Assembly (NCBI RefSeq): GCF_030440515.1
Contig: NZ_CP076543.1
Span: 5,900,501-5,964,500, forward strand
From: Streptomyces xanthophaeus
Lineage (GTDB): Bacteria > Actinomycetota > Actinomycetes > Streptomycetales > Streptomycetaceae
Length of the DNA stretch: 64,000 bases
Direction: 5' to 3'
The notes under the pieces are model-generated. The model saw nothing but the letters and a program-made list of their open reading frames with translations, was not told the origin of the DNA and ran no database searches. Shown here one piece after another: positions 29,702 to 37,897 of the stretch. Every line of letters begins with the position of its first letter. Position 1 is the stretch's first letter. Position numbers and translations under genes: made by a program.

Positions 29702-29730
29702 CCCTGACGTACCCTCGTGTTCCGTCAGGG
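29702..29730 (+). terminator. Hairpin between the DksA-like gene and lspA
   Basis: CCCTGAC (29702-29708) and GTCAGGG (29724-29730) form a perfect 7 bp stem in the 105-base gap. It lies upstream of the lspA ribosome site and could be a weak terminator or a leader structure; there is no U-tract. Confidence 0.4.
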
Positions 29731-29770
29731 TCCAGGAGGAGCCTGGTTCGAGCTAGTTCGAGGGACTCAC

Positions 29771-30331
29771 GTGGCAGAGGCGGAGCGCATCATCGGTACG
29801 CCGGAGGTCGGGGACGACACCCAGCCGGAGTCCGCCGGGCCCAAGGGGCGCCGTCGGATCACGGCTCTGCTCGTCGTGGCGGTGCTCGCCTACCTGCTCG
29901 ACCTCGGCAGCAAGATGCTGGTCGTGGCGAAGCTGGAGCACCAGCCGCCGATCGAGATCATCGGTGACCTCCTGAAGTTCGAGGCGGTCCGCAACCCGGG
30001 TGCCGCCTTCGGCTTCGGCGAGGCCTTCACCATCATCTTCACCTGCATCGCGGCCTCGGTGATCGTGGTGATCGTGCGGCTGGCCCGCAAGCTCTACAGC
30101 CTGCCGTGGGCGATCGCGCTCGGCCTGCTGCTGGGCGGCGCGCTCGGCAACCTGACCGACCGGATCTTCCGTTCGCCGGGCGTGTTCCGGGGCGCGGTCG
30201 TCGACTTCATCGCGCCCGCCCATTTCGCCGTCTTCAACCTCGCGGACTCGGCGATCGTGTGCGGCGGCATCCTGATCGTCCTGCTGTCCTTCAAGGGTCT
30301 GGACCCGGACGGGACCGTCCACAAGGACTGA
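29771..30331 (+). CDS. lspA: Lipoprotein signal peptidase LspA (signal peptidase II)
   Basis: The 186-residue membrane aspartyl protease cleaves the signal peptides of prolipoproteins. Four helices are visible, and the catalytic aspartates lie in the conserved blocks GNLTDRIF ... GAVVDFI and FNLADSAI; the [10 protein letters not shown] block is also intact. The GTG at 29771 follows CGAGGGACTCAC; a longer frame lacks conservation. The downstream pseudouridine synthase is the usual neighbour, as in many bacteria (lspA-rluD). Confidence 0.95.
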   Translation: MAEAERIIGTPEVGDDTQPESAGPKGRRRITALLVVAVLAYLLDLGSKMLVVAKLEHQPPIEIIGDLLKFEAVRNPGAAFGFGEAFTIIFTCIAASVIVVIVRLARKLYSLPWAIALGLLLGGALGNLTDRIFRSPGVFRGAVVDFIAPAHFAVFNLADSAIVCGGILIVLLSFKGLDPDGTVHKD

Positions 30332-30372
30332 TCGCGGGACGGCTCGTCCGCCCCGTCCTGCATACTCGACGG

Positions 30373-31314
30373 GTGAGTACGATTCCCGAGATCCGCACCC
30401 TGCCCGTTCCCGATGGCCTCGAGGGCGAGCGCGTCGACGCCGCCATCGCCCGTATGTTCGGTTTCTCCCGGACGAAGGCGGCCGATCTCGCGGCCGCGGG
30501 AAAGGTGTCGGTCGACGGCAGTGTCGTCGGGAAGTCCGAGCGTGTGCACGGTGGCGCCTGGCTCGAAGTCGAGATGCCCGAGCCGGCCCGGCCGGTCGAG
30601 GTCGTCGCCGAGCCCGTCCCCGGCATGGAGATCATCCATGATGACGACGACATCGTCGTCATCATGAAGCCGGTCGGCGTCGCCGCCCACCCGAGCCCCG
30701 GCTGGACCGGCACCACCGTCATCGGCGGCCTCGCCGCGGCCGGCTACCGCATCTCCACCTCCGGCGCGTCCGAGCGCCAGGGCATCGTGCACCGCCTCGA
30801 CGTCGGCACGTCCGGCCTGATGGCCGTCGCGAAGTCGGAGCGCGCCTACACCTCGCTCAAGAACCAGTTCCGCGAGCGGATCGTGGACAAGCGTTACCAC
30901 GCGCTGGTGCAGGGCCACCCGGACCCGATGAGCGGCACCATCGACGCGCCGATCGGCCGTCACCCCAGCGCGGACTACAAGTGGGCGGTGATCCAGGACG
31001 GCAAGGCGTCCGTCACCCACTACGACCTGATCGAGGCCTTCCGGGCCGCCTCGCTGCTCGACATCAAGCTGGAGACCGGGCGCACGCACCAGATCCGCGT
31101 GCACATGTCCGCGCACCGGCACCCCTGCGTCGGCGACCTGACCTACGGCGCCGACCCGACCGTCGCCAAGCGGCTCGGCCTGACGCGGCAGTGGCTGCAC
31201 GCGGTGCGCCTCGGCTTCGAGCACCCGTCGGACGGGCAGTGGGTCGAGTTCGAGAGCACCTACCCGGCGGACCTGCAGCACGCGCTGGACGTGATCCGGG
31301 CGGAGTCCGAGTGA
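30373..31314 (+). CDS. RluA/RluD-family 23S rRNA pseudouridine synthase
   Basis: The 313-residue protein has an N-terminal S4 RNA-binding domain ([19 protein letters not shown]) and an RluD-type catalytic domain with the Asp in [11 protein letters not shown], plus [10 protein letters not shown]. It probably converts uridines in helix 69 of 23S rRNA, as RluD does, though the exact target is inferred. CATACT six bases before the GTG (30361-30366) and the lack of a clear Shine-Dalgarno suggest its own leaderless transcript. Its stop overlaps the next start as GTGA. Confidence 0.92.
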   Translation: MSTIPEIRTLPVPDGLEGERVDAAIARMFGFSRTKAADLAAAGKVSVDGSVVGKSERVHGGAWLEVEMPEPARPVEVVAEPVPGMEIIHDDDDIVVIMKPVGVAAHPSPGWTGTTVIGGLAAAGYRISTSGASERQGIVHRLDVGTSGLMAVAKSERAYTSLKNQFRERIVDKRYHALVQGHPDPMSGTIDAPIGRHPSADYKWAVIQDGKASVTHYDLIEAFRAASLLDIKLETGRTHQIRVHMSAHRHPCVGDLTYGADPTVAKRLGLTRQWLHAVRLGFEHPSDGQWVEFESTYPADLQHALDVIRAESE

Positions 31315-31778
31315 CCTCTCCGGTCGAGGTGCGGGTCGCCGCCTCGGAGGAGGACCTGAAGTCCTGCTTCGCGGTGCGGTCCGAGGTCTTCGTGGTCGAG
31401 CAGTCGGTGCCGGAGTCGATCGAGTACGACGCGTACGACGCGGACGCGGTGCACGTCCTGGCCGTGGGCGCCGACGGGGTGCCGCTGGGCACGGGCCGGC
31501 TGCTCCACGGGCCGGCGGCCCTCGGCAAGACGGGCGACCCGGCGGTCGGCTCGCTGGGCCGGCTGGCCGTCACGAAGTCCGCGCGCGGGCTGGGCGTGGG
31601 TGTGGCGCTGGTCCGCGCGATCGAGGCGGAGGCGGTCCGCCGGGGCCTGTCGGCGGTGGACCTGGGCGCGCAGACGCATGCGCTGGGCTTCTACGAGCGG
31701 CTCGGGTACGTGGCCTACGGCCCGGAATTCCAGGACGCGGGCATCCCCCACCGCGCGATGCGGCGCCCCCTGCCGTAG
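31311..31778 (+). CDS. GNAT-family N-acetyltransferase
   Basis: The 155-residue protein has the ElaA-like GNAT layout: [15 protein letters not shown] near the N-terminus, the acetyl-CoA loop around [17 protein letters not shown], and [29 protein letters not shown] at the end. The substrate is unknown. The GTG start overlaps the pseudouridine synthase stop by four bases. Confidence 0.9.
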   Translation: MTSPVEVRVAASEEDLKSCFAVRSEVFVVEQSVPESIEYDAYDADAVHVLAVGADGVPLGTGRLLHGPAALGKTGDPAVGSLGRLAVTKSARGLGVGVALVRAIEAEAVRRGLSAVDLGAQTHALGFYERLGYVAYGPEFQDAGIPHRAMRRPLP

Positions 31779-31819
31779 CCAGAGCCACCGCGCGCCGCCG
31801 CTACCGGGGCGCCGGACCC

Positions 31820-32044
31820 GCGCCTCAAACGCCGGCGAGGCTGATGGACGGGGGCTCCGCCCCAGGCCCCGCGCCTCAGGCGCTGGCGAGGCTGATGGAC
31901 GGGGGCTCCGCCCCAGGCCCCGCGCCTCAGGCGCTGGCGAGGCTGAAAGACCGGGGCTCCGCCCCAGGCCCCGCGCCTCGAACGCCGGCGGGGCTGAAAG
32001 ACCGGGGCTCCGCCCCAGGTCCTGCGCCTCACGCGCCGGCGCGT
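31820..32044 (+). repeat. Tandem array of five 51 bp repeats (array B, direct part)
   Basis: Units begin at 31820, 31871, 31922, 31973 and 32024, an exact 51-base period. The last is truncated after the CGCCGGCG block. Units 2 and 3 share the variant CAGGCGCTGG, units 1 and 2 share TGATGGACGG, and units 3 and 4 share TGAAAGACCGG, so the variants look shuffled among neighbours. Confidence 0.9.
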
Positions 32045-32067
32045 CTGGGGTTGGTCGCTGCTCGGCT

Positions 32068-32142
32068 GGGAGATTCAGCCTCGCCGGCGTTTGAGGCGCG
32101 GGCGCGGAGCGCCGTAGGGGGTTCGGGGCGGAGCCCCGACAC
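32068..32142 (-). repeat. Inverted 51 bp repeat copy of array B
   Basis: CAGCCTCGCCGGCGTTTGAG and following bases (from 32075) are the exact complement of the first direct unit (31819-31843) over 25 bases. GGGGCGGAGCCCCG follows near 32124-32137. Together with the direct units it could fold into a long alternative hairpin. Confidence 0.85.
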
Positions 32143-32190
32143 GGCCCCCGACCCGCACCGCCAAGCGCAGCGGACTGGCAGGGTGGGGGA

Positions 32191-33783
32191 GTGGATCAGC
32201 TTGCTCTGCTGTTCGTGCTCCTGCTCGGGGCCGTGGTCACGGTGCCGCTGGGGGACCGGCTCAAACTGCCCGCGCCCGTCCTGATGACCATCGGCGGGGT
32301 GATCCTCGCACTGGTGCCGGCCGTGCCGAACGTCGAGATCCCGCCCGAGTTCATCCTGCCGCTGGTGCTGCCGCCGCTGCTGTACGCCTCCGTGCAGCGC
32401 ACGTCCTGGCGTCAGTTCGCCGCCAACGTCCGGCCCATCCTGCTGCTGGCCGTGGCCCTGGTGTTCGTCACCACCGCTGCCGTCGCCGCCGTCGCCAACG
32501 CCGTCGTGCCCGGGCTGCCGATCGCCGCCGCCCTCGCCCTCGGCGCGCTCGTCGCCCCGCCCGACCCGGTGGCCGCCACCGCCGTCGCCGGATCGCTCGG
32601 GCTGCCCCGCCGCATGGTGTCGATCCTGGAGGGCGAAGGGCTCTTCAACGACGTGACGGCGATCGTGCTGTACCACGTGGCCGTCGCCGCCGTCGTGAGC
32701 GGCAGCTTCTCCTGGCCCGACGCGCTCGGGGAGTTCGTGCTCTCCGCCGTGGTGGCCGTGGCCGTCGGGCTCGTGCTCGGCTGGATCGCCCACCGGCTCA
32801 TGGGGCGGCTCGGCGACGCCACCCTGCAGATCGGGCTGACGCTGCTGGTGCCGTTCGTCGCGTACGTGGTGGCCGAGGAACTCCAGGGGTCGGGGGTGCT
32901 GGCCGTGCTGACGACGGCCCTGTTCCTCGCCGAGTACGCGAGTGACGCCGACGACGTGCTGGGGCGCCTCGCCGGGCACACCTTCTGGGAGGTCGTCGAC
33001 ATGCTGGTCACCGGTGTGGCCTTCGGGCTGATCGGGCTGGAGCTGCACAACGTGTTCGGCACGGCCGAGGACCGGGTGTGGGAGATGGCCGGGTGGGCGG
33101 CGATCGTGGTCGCGGTCGTGGTCGGCGTACGGCTGGTGTGGCTGCTGCCGGCCGGCTGGCTCGCGAAGAAGCTGCACCAGCGGCGCGACTACGACGAGGA
33201 GATCCCGCTGAGCTGGCGGGAGAGCGTGGTGATGTGGTGGGCCGGGATGCGCGGGGTGGCATCGGTGGCCCTGGCGCTGGCCGTTCCGCTGCGGACGGAC
33301 GCCGGTGAGCCGTTTCCCGGGCGGGACCAGATCATCTTCATCGCGTTCGCGGTGATCATGACGACCCTGGTGTGCCAGGGGCTGACCCTGCCGTGGCTGG
33401 TCCGGCGGCTGGGGGTGGAGGCGGACACGGACGCCGAGCGCGACGCGGAGCGGCTGCTGGCGATCCGCGCGGCCAAGGCCGCGAAGCGTCGGCTGAGGGA
33501 GATCGAGGAGGTGGAGGATCTCCCGGAGGACCTGGTCGAGCAGCTGTACCGGCGGGCGTACGACGTGGGGGCCAGGATCAGCCCCGACATGGTCGACGAG
33601 GAACGGCGCGAGGCGTACGCGAAGCGCGTGGAGCGGCTCCACCACGTCCAGCGGATCCAGCGGGAGATGATGTCGGCCGCCCGCCACGAGGTCCTGGCCG
33701 CCCGCAGCGAACCCGGCTCCGACCCGGAGATCGTGGACCGGGTGCTGCGGCACCTGGACGTACGGAGCCTGCGGACCCCGTAG
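32191..33783 (+). CDS. CPA1-family Na+/H+ antiporter
   Basis: The 530-residue membrane protein has about 12 helices and exchanges Na+ (or K+) for H+. The CPA1 signature GALVAPPDPVAATAVAGSL and the ion-site motif EGEGLFNDVTAIVLY are present. A cytoplasmic tail of about 110 charged residues is predicted to be helical and probably regulatory. The GTG start has either a GGTGGGGGA Shine-Dalgarno-like run or a CAGGGT hexamer six bases upstream. It converges on the next gene with only 7 bases between stops. Confidence 0.93.
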   Translation: MDQLALLFVLLLGAVVTVPLGDRLKLPAPVLMTIGGVILALVPAVPNVEIPPEFILPLVLPPLLYASVQRTSWRQFAANVRPILLLAVALVFVTTAAVAAVANAVVPGLPIAAALALGALVAPPDPVAATAVAGSLGLPRRMVSILEGEGLFNDVTAIVLYHVAVAAVVSGSFSWPDALGEFVLSAVVAVAVGLVLGWIAHRLMGRLGDATLQIGLTLLVPFVAYVVAEELQGSGVLAVLTTALFLAEYASDADDVLGRLAGHTFWEVVDMLVTGVAFGLIGLELHNVFGTAEDRVWEMAGWAAIVVAVVVGVRLVWLLPAGWLAKKLHQRRDYDEEIPLSWRESVVMWWAGMRGVASVALALAVPLRTDAGEPFPGRDQIIFIAFAVIMTTLVCQGLTLPWLVRRLGVEADTDAERDAERLLAIRAAKAAKRRLREIEEVEDLPEDLVEQLYRRAYDVGARISPDMVDEERREAYAKRVERLHHVQRIQREMMSAARHEVLAARSEPGSDPEIVDRVLRHLDVRSLRTP

Positions 33784-33790
33784 GGGGTGT

Positions 33791-34309
33791 CTACGCGGGC
33801 CGGACCTCGGCCGGCCGGGTCACGAGGCGTTCCAGTCCGCGCAGGAAGCGGACGTACGGGGACCAGCGGGCCGGGCGGGCGATCGTGCCCGTGCACGCCA
33901 GCTCGGCGCGGTCCAGGCTGTCCTCCAGGACCGCGTCGTGCATCGCGCGGACGGCCAGCGGCCAGGTGATGCGGCTGATGCCGCCGAGGTTCATCGCGAT
34001 GGTGTGGCGCAGCACGGTGCGCCCGGCGTCGAGGGGCAGCGCGGTGTACTCGTGGAAGCCGTGGAAGCCCCGGGGTCCGGTGAAGGTGAACCGCACCCAG
34101 GTCCCCGGCACGTAGGCGGCCACCGTGTAGCGCACCGGTCCGTGTCCGCCCGCCGCTCCGACCCCGAGGGGGCGGTCGAGCTCCATGTCCTCCCACAGGC
34201 GGCCGGGCCACAGCCGGTCGTCCTCCCCGCCGGACAGCGTGTCGATCAGCGCGCCGACCTCGCTCTCCTTCGCCGCGATCACGCGCTCGTGCACGTTGTA
34301 GACGCCCAT
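33791..34309 (-). CDS. SRPBCC (START-like) domain protein
   Basis: The 172-residue protein resembles the polyketide cyclase/START-like group: an N-terminal MGVYNVHERVIAA strand, a central run RYTVAAYVPGTWVRFTFTGPRGFHGFHEYT and a long C-terminal helix beginning ITWPLAVRAMHDAVLEDSLDRAE. Such proteins bind hydrophobic ligands; the ligand is unknown. It is divergent from a TetR regulator with two palindromes between the starts, so it is probably that regulator's target. GAGGA lies seven bases before the ATG. Confidence 0.8.
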   Translation of the reverse strand: MGVYNVHERVIAAKESEVGALIDTLSGGEDDRLWPGRLWEDMELDRPLGVGAAGGHGPVRYTVAAYVPGTWVRFTFTGPRGFHGFHEYTALPLDAGRTVLRHTIAMNLGGISRITWPLAVRAMHDAVLEDSLDRAELACTGTIARPARWSPYVRFLRGLERLVTRPAEVRPA

Positions 34310-34329
34310 GGCCGGTCCTCCCCATCGCC

Positions 34330-34369
34330 TTATTAGAGAGAGCTCTCTAATAATCTGGAGAGTACTCTC
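34330..34369. promoter_or_regulatory. Twin palindromic operators between the SRPBCC and TetR genes
   Basis: TTATTAGAGAG and CTCTCTAATAA form a perfect 11 bp inverted repeat around AG (34330-34353). A second perfect palindrome, GAGAGTACTCTC, lies at 34358-34369. Both share GAGAG...CTCTC half sites. The outer TAATAA words of the first palindrome can serve as -10 elements in either direction, so one bound dimer would shut both promoters. This is a textbook TetR arrangement and unusually AT-rich for the region. Confidence 0.85.
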
Positions 34370-34375
34370 TGATTC

Positions 34376-34966
34376 ATGGCGAGACCACCCCGCTTCGACA
34401 CCGACCAGATGCTCGACGCCGCCGTCCGGCTGGCCGCCTCCGCCGGGCCGGGCGGCGTGACCATGTCCGCCGTCGCCCAGGCGATCGGCGCGCCCAGCGG
34501 CTCCATGTACCACCGCTTCGCCGGGCGCAGCGCCCTGCTCGCCGAGGTGTGGCTGCGCAGCGTCGAGCGGTTCCAGGAGGGCTACTTCGCCAGCCTGCAC
34601 AGCGACTCCGACCCGCGCCGGGCGGCGCGCGCGGCCGCCCGGCACGTCGTGGGGTGGAGCCGCGCCCATCCCGAGGAGGCCACCCTGCTGCTCTACGGGC
34701 CGTGGGAGTTCGGCCGCGCCGACTGGTCCGAGGAACACACCGGGCGGGCCGATTCCGGCAACCAGCGGGTGTACTCCGCCATCGGCGCCCTCGCCGCCGC
34801 GCTCGGCGCGACCGGGCCCCAGGACCGGGACCGCGTCACCCTGGCCCTGATCGACCTCCCGCTCTCGGTCGTCCGCCGCCACCTGCGTGCCGGCGGCCCG
34901 CTGCCGCCGCACGCCGAGGACCTCGCCGAGGAGTGCGCGGCCGCCCTCCTGCCCGCCGTCCCCTAG
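34376..34966 (+). CDS. TetR-family transcriptional regulator
   Basis: The 196-residue protein has the TetR helix-turn-helix (VTMSAVAQAIGAPSGSMYHRFAGRSALLAEVW, about residues 28-58) and a helical C-terminal ligand domain. It is divergent from the SRPBCC gene across twin palindromes and very likely represses both. Its TAG stop shares the bases CTAG with the stop of the convergent mechanosensitive-channel gene. Confidence 0.93.
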   Translation: MARPPRFDTDQMLDAAVRLAASAGPGGVTMSAVAQAIGAPSGSMYHRFAGRSALLAEVWLRSVERFQEGYFASLHSDSDPRRAARAAARHVVGWSRAHPEEATLLLYGPWEFGRADWSEEHTGRADSGNQRVYSAIGALAAALGATGPQDRDRVTLALIDLPLSVVRRHLRAGGPLPPHAEDLAEECAAALLPAVP

Positions 34967-36006
34967 GGGGCCTCGGCGGCCGGGGCCGTGGCGATGCGGG
35001 GGAGGGCGTACGGGTGCTCGGCCACCAGCCAGGTGATCAGGCGTTCGCGGACCGCGCAGCGCAGCGTCCAGAGGTCGTCGGCGTCCTTCGCCGTGACCAC
35101 CGCGCGGACCTGGACCGTGTGCGGTGTGGTGTCCGTCACGGCCAGCCCGCCGCCGCGGCCGTCCCACTCCGGGATCTCCGCCAGGATCAGCTGGAGCCGC
35201 TCCCGCATCAGGCCGATCGGCGCGCTGTGGTCCAGGTGCCAGAAGACCGTGCCGGTCATCTGTGCTCCGCCGCGCGACCAGTTCTCGTACGGCTTGCTCG
35301 TGAAATAGGACACAGGCATCGTGATGCGCCGCTCGTCCCAGGTGCGGACCGTCAGGAAGGTCAGGGTGATCTCCTCGACCCGGCCCCACTCCTCGTCGAC
35401 CACCACCGTGTCGCCGATGCGGACGGTGTCGCCGAAGGCGATCTGGAGGCCGGCGAAGAGGTTGCTCAGCGAGGCCTGGGCGGCGATGCCCGCCACGATG
35501 CCGAGGACGCCCGCGGAGGCCAGCAGCGAGGCGCCGAGCGTCCGCATCGGGGGGAAGGTCAGCAGCATCGCCGCCACGGCGACCACGACCACCACCGCCG
35601 TGACCACCCGCTGGATCAGGGTGACCTGGGTGCGGACCCGGCGCACCCGGGCCTCGTCCTCGGTCGCCGCCGCGTAGCGCGCGTACGTCGAGTCGACCAC
35701 GGCCGTCGCGATGCGTACCGCGAGCCAGGCCGCGGAGGCGATCAGGACCAGGGTGAGGAACCGGCCGACGCCGAAGGCGTGGTCGGGCAGGATTCCGGCC
35801 CGCCGGTAGGAGCCTCGGAGCAGCGAGGTGCAGAGGACGACCTGGAAGGGCAGCCGGCAGTGGCGCAGCAGGCCCCACAAGGGGGTCTCGGTGTGCCGGG
35901 CGTCGGCCCGGCGCAGCAGCAGGTCCAGCAGCCAGCCCGCGATCAGGGTGGCGACCAGTGCGCCGCCGATGACCGTGACGGGGCGCAGGACGTTCTCCAT
36001 CTCCAT
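34963..36006 (-). CDS. MscS-family mechanosensitive ion channel
   Basis: The 347-residue protein has about four hydrophobic helices. The pore-like helix and beta domain carry the MscS pattern GIAAQASLSNLFAGLQIAFGDTVRIGDTVVV. It should open under osmotic downshift. TACGTT lies seven bases before the ATG (36019-36014), followed by CGTACCC, the same layout as the carbonic anhydrase start, so the mRNA may be leaderless. It converges on the TetR gene with overlapping stops. Confidence 0.92.
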   Translation of the reverse strand: MEMENVLRPVTVIGGALVATLIAGWLLDLLLRRADARHTETPLWGLLRHCRLPFQVVLCTSLLRGSYRRAGILPDHAFGVGRFLTLVLIASAAWLAVRIATAVVDSTYARYAAATEDEARVRRVRTQVTLIQRVVTAVVVVVAVAAMLLTFPPMRTLGASLLASAGVLGIVAGIAAQASLSNLFAGLQIAFGDTVRIGDTVVVDEEWGRVEEITLTFLTVRTWDERRITMPVSYFTSKPYENWSRGGAQMTGTVFWHLDHSAPIGLMRERLQLILAEIPEWDGRGGGLAVTDTTPHTVQVRAVVTAKDADDLWTLRCAVRERLITWLVAEHPYALPRIATAPAAEAP

Positions 36007-36071
36007 GGGTACGAACGTAGCGGGAAGCGGTCCGCGGGCCCCTCCTCAGCGGCGGCTGGCACGATGGAGGC

Positions 36072-36641
36072 ATGAACATCATGCTTTTCCATTCGACGTA
36101 CGGGCTGCGGCCCGCGGTGCACGCGGCGGCCGACCGGCTGCGCGCGGCCGGGCACCAGGTCCAGGTGCCGGATCTCTTCGAGGGACGCACCTTCGGGACC
36201 GTCGAGGAGGGCATGGCCCACCGGGACGAGATCGGCCGTGACGAACTGCTGAAGCGCGCGGTGCTGGCCTCCGCCCCCTACTCGGACCAGGGACTGGTCT
36301 ACGCGGGCTTCTCCTTCGGCGGTTCGGTCGCCCAGCACCTGGCCATGGCGGACGAGAAGGCGCGCGGGCTGCTGCTCCTGCACGGGACGGCGGACCTGGA
36401 GGACGGCGCCTCGGTGGACGAGCTGCCCGTGCAGCTGCACATCGCGGACCCGGATCCGTTCGAGCCGCACGACTGGCTGACGGCCTGGTACCTGCGGATG
36501 CAGCGCGCGGGGGCCGACGTGGAGGTCCACAGCTACCCGGGTGCCGGGCACCTGTTCACCGACCCGGAGCTGGACGACTACGACGCCGAGGCCGCCGAGC
36601 AGTTGTGGAAGGTCGCCGTCGGCTTCCTCGACGGCCTGTAG
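36072..36641 (+). CDS. Dienelactone hydrolase-family alpha/beta hydrolase
   Basis: The 189-residue protein has the compact dienelactone-hydrolase fold: an N-terminal FHSTYGLRPAV strand-turn, nucleophile elbow GFSFGGS, acid region ADPDPFEPHDW and GAGHLFTD with the catalytic His. The nucleophile is Ser81, whereas true dienelactone hydrolases use Cys, so the substrate is probably different. CACGAT lies six bases before the ATG. A strong hairpin follows the gene. Confidence 0.88.
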   Translation: MNIMLFHSTYGLRPAVHAAADRLRAAGHQVQVPDLFEGRTFGTVEEGMAHRDEIGRDELLKRAVLASAPYSDQGLVYAGFSFGGSVAQHLAMADEKARGLLLLHGTADLEDGASVDELPVQLHIADPDPFEPHDWLTAWYLRMQRAGADVEVHSYPGAGHLFTDPELDDYDAEAAEQLWKVAVGFLDGL

Positions 36642-36661
36642 GCAGTCGAGGCATGGAAGCG

Positions 36662-36699
36662 GAGGGGCCCGGCCCGGCGGATGCCGGACCGGGCCCCTC
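36662..36699. terminator. Bidirectional terminator between hydrolase and M43 protease
   Basis: GAGGGGCCCGG (36662-36672) pairs with CCGGGCCCCTC (36689-36699). Inside, CCGGC-GGAT-GCCGG extends the stem after one mismatch. It lies between convergent genes and can serve both. Confidence 0.85.
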
Positions 36700-36711
36700 G
36701 TCGCGTGGAGG

Positions 36712-37710
36712 TCAGCCCGCGCGGTACGCGGTCCAGCTGCTCGACATGCGAGCGACCTGGCCGGCGGTGAACTGGTACATGCAGGAGTCGTACGTGTAGT
36801 CCATGAAGTTGCGGATCGGGTCCACGCCCGGCTTGCTCGCGCAGCTGTCGCGCCCGGTCGGGCACTCGTACGCGGCGCTCTTCTCGGCCGGGGTGTCGGA
36901 GACGTAGTCGCCGTTGCCGCTGCAGCCGCCCTGGAAGGTGTGGTAGAGCCCCAGCCAGTGACCGACCTCGTGGGTGGCGGTGTCACCCTCGTTGTAGTTG
37001 GCCGACGAGCCGCCCGGCAGCGAGCTGTCGAGCACGACCACGCCGTCCATCTTGGGGCTGGAGGCGTACGACGTCGGGAAGGTCGCCCAGCCGAGCAGGC
37101 CGCCGGAGAGGTTGGCGGTGTAGAAGTTGAGCGCGCCCGGGCCGCCCTTGCGCAGGGTGTTCTTCATGTCCTTCTCGGCCTGGGAGCCGGAAGCCAGGTT
37201 GTACCAGGTGGCGTTGTCCGTGTAGTCGGTGGCCGCCAGGGTGAACTGGAAGTTCGTGTTGACGTTGCCGGTGCCCTGGCCGCCGTAGGCCGCGTTGAGG
37301 ACCGCGAGCTGCTTGCTGACGTCGGTGGCCGTGAGCTTCCCGGTGGTGCCGGAGTGCACGACGTGGAAGTACACGGGGATGTTCACGACGGCCTCGGCGG
37401 CCGCCAGGCTGCGCTGCGGCTGGTTCTTGAGGGCCTTGTCCAGCTTCGACGTGAGGTCGGCGTCCATGGCCTTCGCCTGCGCGTCGCTGATCGCGTTGGG
37501 CTCGTCCGCGTGCTCGTCGTGGGCGCGGGCGACGCGCGCGTTCGCGGCACCGGAGGCGGCGGGCTGGTCGGCGCAGACCTCGGCGGGGGACTTGGAGGCC
37601 GCAAGCGTGGTGGGGGCCGCGAGCGGGGTGAAGGCCAGGGTTCCGGCCAGAACCGCCGTGCCCATCAGGCGGCGGCGGAGAAGGGGGGATATGCGGGCAA
37701 CTGCGCGCAC
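36712..37710 (-). CDS. Secreted zinc metalloprotease, M43 (pappalysin-like)
   Basis: The 332-residue protein has a signal peptide ([14 protein letters not shown], then a hydrophobic stretch ending in an Ala-rich site). The propeptide-like region precedes the catalytic domain with the extended zinc motif [11 protein letters not shown] (about residue 247) and the Met-turn region [11 protein letters not shown]. Several Cys residues suggest disulfides. It resembles cytophagalysin/pappalysin enzymes of Streptomyces that degrade proteins outside the cell. The 187-base upstream gap is AT-rich for this genome. Confidence 0.93.
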   Translation of the reverse strand: MRAVARISPLLRRRLMGTAVLAGTLAFTPLAAPTTLAASKSPAEVCADQPAASGAANARVARAHDEHADEPNAISDAQAKAMDADLTSKLDKALKNQPQRSLAAAEAVVNIPVYFHVVHSGTTGKLTATDVSKQLAVLNAAYGGQGTGNVNTNFQFTLAATDYTDNATWYNLASGSQAEKDMKNTLRKGGPGALNFYTANLSGGLLGWATFPTSYASSPKMDGVVVLDSSLPGGSSANYNEGDTATHEVGHWLGLYHTFQGGCSGNGDYVSDTPAEKSAAYECPTGRDSCASKPGVDPIRNFMDYTYDSCMYQFTAGQVARMSSSWTAYRAG

Positions 37711-37781
37711 GTGTGCTCCTCGCGTGGGGGGTTGTGGGGGGTGGTGGCCTGAAGGATCTTCTTCAGCTGGCGCGAAGCTTA

Positions 37782-37798
37782 TGTGTGCATGACATATT
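37782..37798. promoter_or_regulatory. AT-rich inverted repeat upstream of the M43 protease
   Basis: TATGT-GTGCATG-ACATA is an imperfect 17-base palindrome about 75 bases upstream of the protease start, in one of the most AT-rich stretches of the window. It could be an operator or part of a promoter read on the minus strand. The assignment is tentative. Confidence 0.35.
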
Positions 37799-37839
37799 CA
37801 GGTCAAGTGGCTTACGTAAAAGATTTGTTGCTTCTGATG

Positions 37840-37877
37840 CACATGGGGCGCCTGGTATGTCCCAGGCGCCCCATGTG
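37840..37877 (-). terminator. phoD terminator hairpin
   Basis: CACATGGGGCGCCTGG (37840-37855) pairs perfectly with CCAGGCGCCCCATGTG (37862-37877) around six bases, beginning about 20 bases after the phoD stop. On the minus strand it is followed by an AT-rich run that includes CTTTT. Confidence 0.88.
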
Positions 37878-37897
37878 GCAGGAAAATCGACGGACGG

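Larger units (their letters stand above)
31779..32190. other. Repeat-filled gap before the antiporter gene
   Basis: The 412 bases hold no gene. They consist almost wholly of five direct 51 bp repeat units, a short unique part (about 32045-32067) and one inverted copy, followed by the start signals of the antiporter. Confidence 0.8.

Noticed and set aside
29842..30331. Possible frameshift or fusion between lspA and the pseudouridine synthase gene
   Set aside because: A long frame joins them on paper, but each has its own start, stop and complete motifs.
31820..32142. CRISPR array
   Set aside because: The repeats are directly adjacent with no unique spacers, units vary in sequence, and no cas gene is near.
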